Part shown: positions 59,711-64,000 of the stretch, piece by piece
How the letters are laid out: every line of letters begins with the position of its first letter
Position numbering within the stretch: the stretch's first letter is position 1
Assembly (NCBI RefSeq): GCF_000226115.1
Contig: NC_016458.1
Span: 3,568,001-3,632,000 of the forward strand
Reading direction: 5' to 3'
DNA length: 64,000 bases
From: Thermothielavioides terrestris NRRL 8126
Lineage: Eukaryota; Ascomycota; Sordariomycetes; Sordariales; Chaetomiaceae
Notes under the pieces: model-generated
What the model was told of the DNA's origin: nothing
Seen by the model: only the letters and a program-made list of their open reading frames with translations
The model's database searches: none
Translations under genes and position numbers: made by a program

Positions 59711-60330
59711 ACATGTTCAGGCACTGGATGCTCTCTTCCCCTCTTTCGAGCGTCCTGCCGCCCACTGTCGGGGGCACGCGTCCAGCATGATATTTGCATA
59801 CTAGTTGGTGGTGTCGGTAATTGCGGACTAGAACATAGAGATTACTAGCGTAGAGCGGAGACGAGCTCGCAACGCGGGCTTTCGTCCTGGCGTTGCATGG
59901 TTCTTAATAGACACACTCTTTGTAGCTCCCGTACCATAGTTCAGGTAGCAGACTGAAGTGCCTACTGTCCATGTACCTAGGCGGGGAAATTGGGGAAGCC
60001 GCATCCCTTAAGACCAACAAAAAGCCTGGGGGAACCGTAACGGCGCGGCGGGTCAGGCGCAGGGCGGCCCGCTGTCCCCTCCGGACCCGGCGGTAACCAC
60101 CGCAATCGGTCGCAGCCCCACAACACTCCCCGCTCTCCCCTCGTACATTATTTACCAGGCAGACCGGTGTTCGGAAGAGGGGGGAAAAAAAGAAGGAAGA
60201 ACTGCTTAACCGTAACCGCAACCGCTTGAAAACATCCCACTTTGCCGTTACGGCCAAATTCAAGCTGGAACTGCAACCAATTAACTTGCTCGGCAATCCT
60301 GAAAGATAGAGAGTCTCGCTGAGGGGCGCA
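59711..60330. other. Intergenic region between thioesterase and APS kinase genes
   Basis: 620 bp holding the thioesterase 3' end and the APS kinase promoter. A purine run (60,177-60,199) is followed by an AACCGYAACCG-type direct repeat at about 60,207-60,225. I see no gene and no clear sulfur-regulator (Cys3/MetR) palindrome. Confidence 0.4.
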
Positions 60331-61232
60331 ATGGCTACGTGAGTCTCCTTTCCCGGCAAAGTGCCGCCCCGGTGCTTCCCTCTGCCTGCGAACAGGCCCA
60401 GCGTGCTGCCCCACCATCCGCCATCGTCTCTTTTTCCTATGGCGGGGCCTGCTTGGACATTCGGGAGGAAGTTGGGTAGGGACGAAGCTGAATCAGCAGC
60501 CCAGCAACATCACCTGGCACCCGTCGCTCACCCGGCATGAGCGGAACCAGCTGCGCCGCCAGCGCGGATTTACCGTCTGGTTCACCGGCTTGTCGGCCTC
60601 GGGGAAGTCGACAGTCGCAACCGCGCTCGAGCAGCATCTGCTTCACCTTGGCTTGGCCGCTTACCGGCTCGACGGCGACAATGTGCGCTTTGGGCTGAAC
60701 AAGGACCTGGGGTTCTCCGAGAAGGACCGCAACGAGAACATCCGCCGCATTGCCGAGGTACGCGTACGCCCTGATGCTACTCGCCCCTCATCGCTCACCT
60801 TGCCCTGCTTCTCAATTCGCTGTCTCGCTAACCCGGCGCCGAACTTCCCTAAAACAGGTCGCGAAGCTCTTTGCCGACTCATCCACCATCGCCCTGACCT
60901 CTTTTATCTCCCCGTACCGCGCCGACCGACAGATTGCCCGAGATTTGCACGCCGCTGCCTCCCAACCAGGCGACGAGCCACTGCCCTTTATCGAGGTCTT
61001 TGTCGACGTTCCTTTGGAGGTGGCCGAGAAGCGGGATCCCAAGGGGCTCTACAGGAAGGCGCGGGCGGGAGAGATCAAGGAGTTTACGGGTATCTCGGCG
61101 CCCTACGAGCCCCCCGAGTCTCCCGAGATCACCATTCGCACCGACCAGTTGAGCGTTGAGGAATGCGTACGCAAGATCGTGGACTACCTGGCAGAGAGAG
61201 GCCTGGTGAGCCAGACGGAAGAGACCAGGTGA
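60331..61232 (+). CDS. MET14: Adenylylsulfate (APS) kinase
   Basis: Phosphorylates APS to PAPS with ATP, the second step of sulfate activation, in the cytosol. Exons 60,331-60,338 (8 nt: ATG GCT AC), 60,505-60,757, 60,858-61,232; introns of 166 nt (GTGAGT...CCCAG) and 100 nt (GTACGC...AACAG, branch CTAAC). The product is 211 aa, the normal fungal length. The first splice yields [17 protein letters not shown], the family N-terminus, which fixes the tiny first exon. P-loop GLSASGKST at 31-39; DGDNVR at 59-64; [25 protein letters not shown]; then [20 protein letters not shown] and the lid [14 protein letters not shown]. All key residues are present. Confidence 0.95.
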
Positions 61233-61398
61233 CGGGCATCAATGTGTCGTTGTCGGGCGACGGAGTATACATCGTGTGTATGCGTCGTGTTGTTAGCGTC
61301 GGGGAAGCGGGGCGGCGTTTCGCTGTCCAGAGCCCACACTGCCCGCTCTTGAATACCGCTGCATGCTCCGGCTCCCGCCGTCCTAATCTCTAAGGGTT

Positions 61399-62742
61399 CT
61401 AAGGAAGGCCGAGTTCGTAGTACACGTATGCCGTATACTCGCTGCCTTCGGCGGCGCCTAAGCCCGCGGCGGCCATCTCCGACGTCAGCGACGCGTCATC
61501 CTTTGTGACCCGACCTCGTTTGTCCCTCCCGAAAGCATTCCCACCGAGGTAGGAGTATGCCGAATCCAAGACAGCCTTGACCTTCTTCGCTTGTTTTGGA
61601 GTCGTCTGCAGCCGGGTCAGCTCAGTTAATGATAAATTCCGCAAACGCATCCTACCTTGACAAGCGCGCAAACGAACTCCAGCGGCAAGCCGTATCTCAG
61701 GACCGTCTCAACGAACACCCTCAGCGCCATGACATGGGCCCAGATCATGACGGTCTCGCTCCAGCCTGTGCGGCCGAGCCTCAGAGCTTCTCCCCAAACC
61801 TTCTTCTCCTCCCTGGCCACACGGTCGAGCTCGCGTTGCTCCTCCTCTTTGCCGCCCTCTACGTACTTGTACTGCCGGGGAGTCCACTTCTGCTCCCGGC
61901 ATTTTTGGAGGAACTCGGCACTTGTCTTCTTGAAGGTTGTCACGGCGAACAGCGTGAACTCGTCATCCTGGGCCACCTGGACAGACGACCGCGGGACAAC
62001 CATAGGAGCCAGTGTCTCGTAGCTTCGGATGAAGTCCTTGCGCGCGTTGGTCGGCACTGCGATGAGATGCGTTTCCAGATACTCCGAATCTTGCACGAGC
62101 AAGCTCGGATCGACGACCGGGGTCAATGACTTGGTTGAGAGGTTTCCGCTGGTGCATGTTAGCGTCCCCGGCAGGAAGACAGGAAACGGTCCAGGGCAAC
62201 CCACGTCTGCTTCCTCTGTAGCGTCGCCAGCGCGGTTTTAACCCCGTTGTATTGGTTGAACTTGGCTTTGACATCGTTGTCGATGTTTTGCAGCTCCTTT
62301 TGGAGATTTTCAATCAGCTCCCCCAACGGCCGATCGGCTCGGTACCGCACTTTGTTCCATTGGAAAGTGCGCAAATACTGATCCGTGGGCTCTGCGCACA
62401 CCTCGTCAGGGACAAATGTGGAATGGGTGAGAGGAAAGCTGGAGCGCAAAGCCTACTGTCGTTGACCGTCTTCTGCTGCGCCGCCTTCTCTTCGTCTCCA
62501 TCCAGAATTCCTCTCAGAGAATCTGCAACTTTCGCAGCTGCGGCTTCGCATGCGGCATTGAGCTTTGCAAGGTCATCTGCATGCTGTACTAGAGCGTCGA
62601 GGGTGCCGATCTTGAACGGCGGTATAGAAAACGGCAGCGTTTCACCGTTATCTCGCCCAATTGTAGCGGCCAGCGCTGTCAAAGGGTCATCGTCGAAGAT
62701 TCGAAGGGGCAGCGAAACGAGGATGTACTGAGTTGGCTGCAT
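61399..62742 (-). CDS. VMA5: V-type proton ATPase subunit C
   Basis: Subunit C of the V1 sector, which clamps the peripheral stalks of the vacuolar proton pump and is released on glucose starvation in yeast. Exons on the minus strand: 62,742-62,457, 62,391-62,205, 62,148-61,656, 61,605-61,399; introns of 65, 56 and 50 nt, with CTGAC or CTAAC branch sites and consistent phases (1, 2, 0). The product is 390 aa, against 392 in yeast. Landmarks: MQPTQYILVSLPLR; FKIGTLDALVQHADDLAKL; VNDKPTDQYLRTFQWNKVRY across intron 1; QRKQTGNLSTKSL across intron 2; FVCALVKTTPKQAKKVKAVL across intron 3; and the end YLGGNAFGRDKRGRVTKDD ... YTAYVYYELGLP. Convergent with APS kinase, with 166 bp between stops. Confidence 0.95.
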
Positions 62743-64000
62743 GGTCGGTTATCGTACCCTAGGCCGGCGGCTGCGCGGAGAGAGTGTCGGGGTACAAATG
62801 GAACGAAGATGAAGTGGACGATAGAGCCTTGCGCCCCAAACAGCTTGTTGGAGCAGCAGAAGTTGGCGTTTGTGATGTGGCCGTCTGGTATGTTGGGGAA
62901 GATGGTGGTTGGTTGTCGAAGGTTGGCTTGCTGTTGGACCAGGTCGCAATTGTGTGGCCCGTCGTCGGAACCCCAGTCGGAGGCGAGCTAATTCACGAAA
63001 CCAGGTGTCGAATGCAAGTTCTACTCCAGAAGAGGAGGCACAGTTGGCGGGAATTTGAATCGAGGTAGAAGAGGAACAACTTGAACGGTTGGTGTTGGCG
63101 TTGATGTACCGCCGAAGTGCCCCACCCGTAACCTTCCTGCTGGCCCGGTAAGCTATACGGATACCGATCCGTACAATGAGGTAACATACTTTGTAATTTT
63201 AAGCAAGGCAGGTACGTGAGGTTAAACATACCGCGATGCATCACACGGCATTGGGAAAATTCGTGTTGGGCAACATGGTCATCAATAAAGTTGTGTATGG
63301 TGTACATACGGCTACATCAATACGGTGGTGGTTACATTACGCCCTTGAGCTTCGCATTCGTTGTTTTCTGTATTTGGAGTTCATGTCCCTGCCGGAGCAG
63401 CCTCGCGGGTCAGGTCAGGTAAGCACCTACCGGTAATTTGTAAATCACGCAGCAGTATCTAGAGGTACAGAGTCACGTTACTGTCAGTCTCAAGCTCCTA
63501 CCTTAACATTCCTACGCCAAAACTCCGTCTGGTCACAGCCACTGTCGGTATGTGACGAGCAACGCAGTACGCAGCAGCTAAACAGACATTGCCTCTCCAA
63601 GGCAGGGGAGTGAACATACCAACCTGACCCCCACAACTGACGGCAACGATAGTTGACGACACTCCTCATAGTCTGACTACCGACCCAGCATGCAAGTCTC
63701 CTTCCCTTGAGAGAGTAACTAATCCGAAATCTTGATCCAACTTCGCCCCGGCCGGCTCTGCCACAACTGGCTTCTTCTCCCGCTGTGCTGTGCATGGAGA
63801 ACTCACTATCGTCGCACGAGACGGAACTCCTCACTTGATCGTTCTCGAGTGCTCGCCGACATTTCCTACCTATATCCGCCCGACCTGGAACGTCTTCCGA
63901 CGGCGAACCGCGGCAGGCCCGAAGCTTGACAGCTGTCGCTGTGCGGTCTGAGGTCGCGTTGATCCAATTGACACACCAAGCTCTTCCGCCGACAATCCGC
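62743..64000. other. Intergenic region upstream of VMA5
   Basis: About 1.26 kb to the window edge. It holds the VMA5 promoter next to 62,743. Small open frames occur on both strands, but none has family-like sequence, splice structure or a convincing start. I found no tRNA-type box B. A divergent gene may start beyond the edge. Confidence 0.4.

Noticed and set aside
62743..64000. A further gene or tRNA gene at the right edge
   Set aside because: No tRNA box B, no conserved peptide and no convincing exon structure could be found in 1.26 kb.

Overview
The window is fungal nuclear DNA, most likely from a filamentous ascomycete (Sordariomycetes-like). It has two compartments. Positions 1-50,900 are extremely AT/TpA-rich, and every coding frame there is broken almost only by TAA and TAG. 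This is the signature of repeat-induced point mutation (RIP). Positions 50,928-64,000 are GC-rich and hold compact, intron-bearing housekeeping genes with short introns (50-166 nt), GT...AG borders and CTRAY branch points.

The AT-rich block contains no host gene that I can see. It is a stack of transposons nested inside one another. I resolved it through target-site duplications (TSDs) that match across tens of kilobases. The oldest layer seen is a minus-strand Ty3/gypsy-like element ('gypsy2', gag only, in four pieces). A Tc1/mariner element (8,703-10,579), LINE B (1,934-7,518) and LINE G (10,949-45,012 overall) inserted into it. LINE G was then hit by LINE C (12,434-18,045), LINE M (19,559-20,799) and a Ty3/gypsy chromovirus ('gypsy1', 21,153-42,758, with 249-bp LTRs and TSD AGTAG). 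Gypsy1 was hit in turn by LINEs N (25,334-28,046), D (29,101-34,717) and E (36,028-41,628). To the left are the edge of LINE A, the 3' end of a second gypsy1-family copy ('gypsy3') and a LINE fragment J. To the right are LINE K with LINE L inside it, and a ~490-bp LTR-like island with little RIP inside L. All LINEs are one Tad-like family of about 5.6 kb: ORF1, endonuclease/RT ORF2, a 3' hairpin and an (AAT)n tail. Two subfamilies differ in the 3' hairpin, and the older layer carries one type while the younger layer carries the other.

The GC-rich arm reads: mitochondrial prolyl-tRNA synthetase (minus, 3 exons), divergent from the ribosome-biogenesis factor Mak21/Noc1 (plus, 3 exons); a small conserved fungal protein (minus, 3 exons, the first being only the ATG); a 377-bp inverted-repeat (MITE-like) element with telomere-like TTAGGG tracts; a hotdog-fold thioesterase (plus, 2 exons); adenylylsulfate kinase (plus, 3 exons); and V-ATPase subunit C, VMA5 (minus, 4 exons). 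These genes do not form a pathway cluster. The compartment border lies within about 50 bp of the synthetase stop codon.

Coordinates of TE borders rest on TSDs and are accurate to a few bases. Internal ORF limits of the RIP-damaged elements are approximate.
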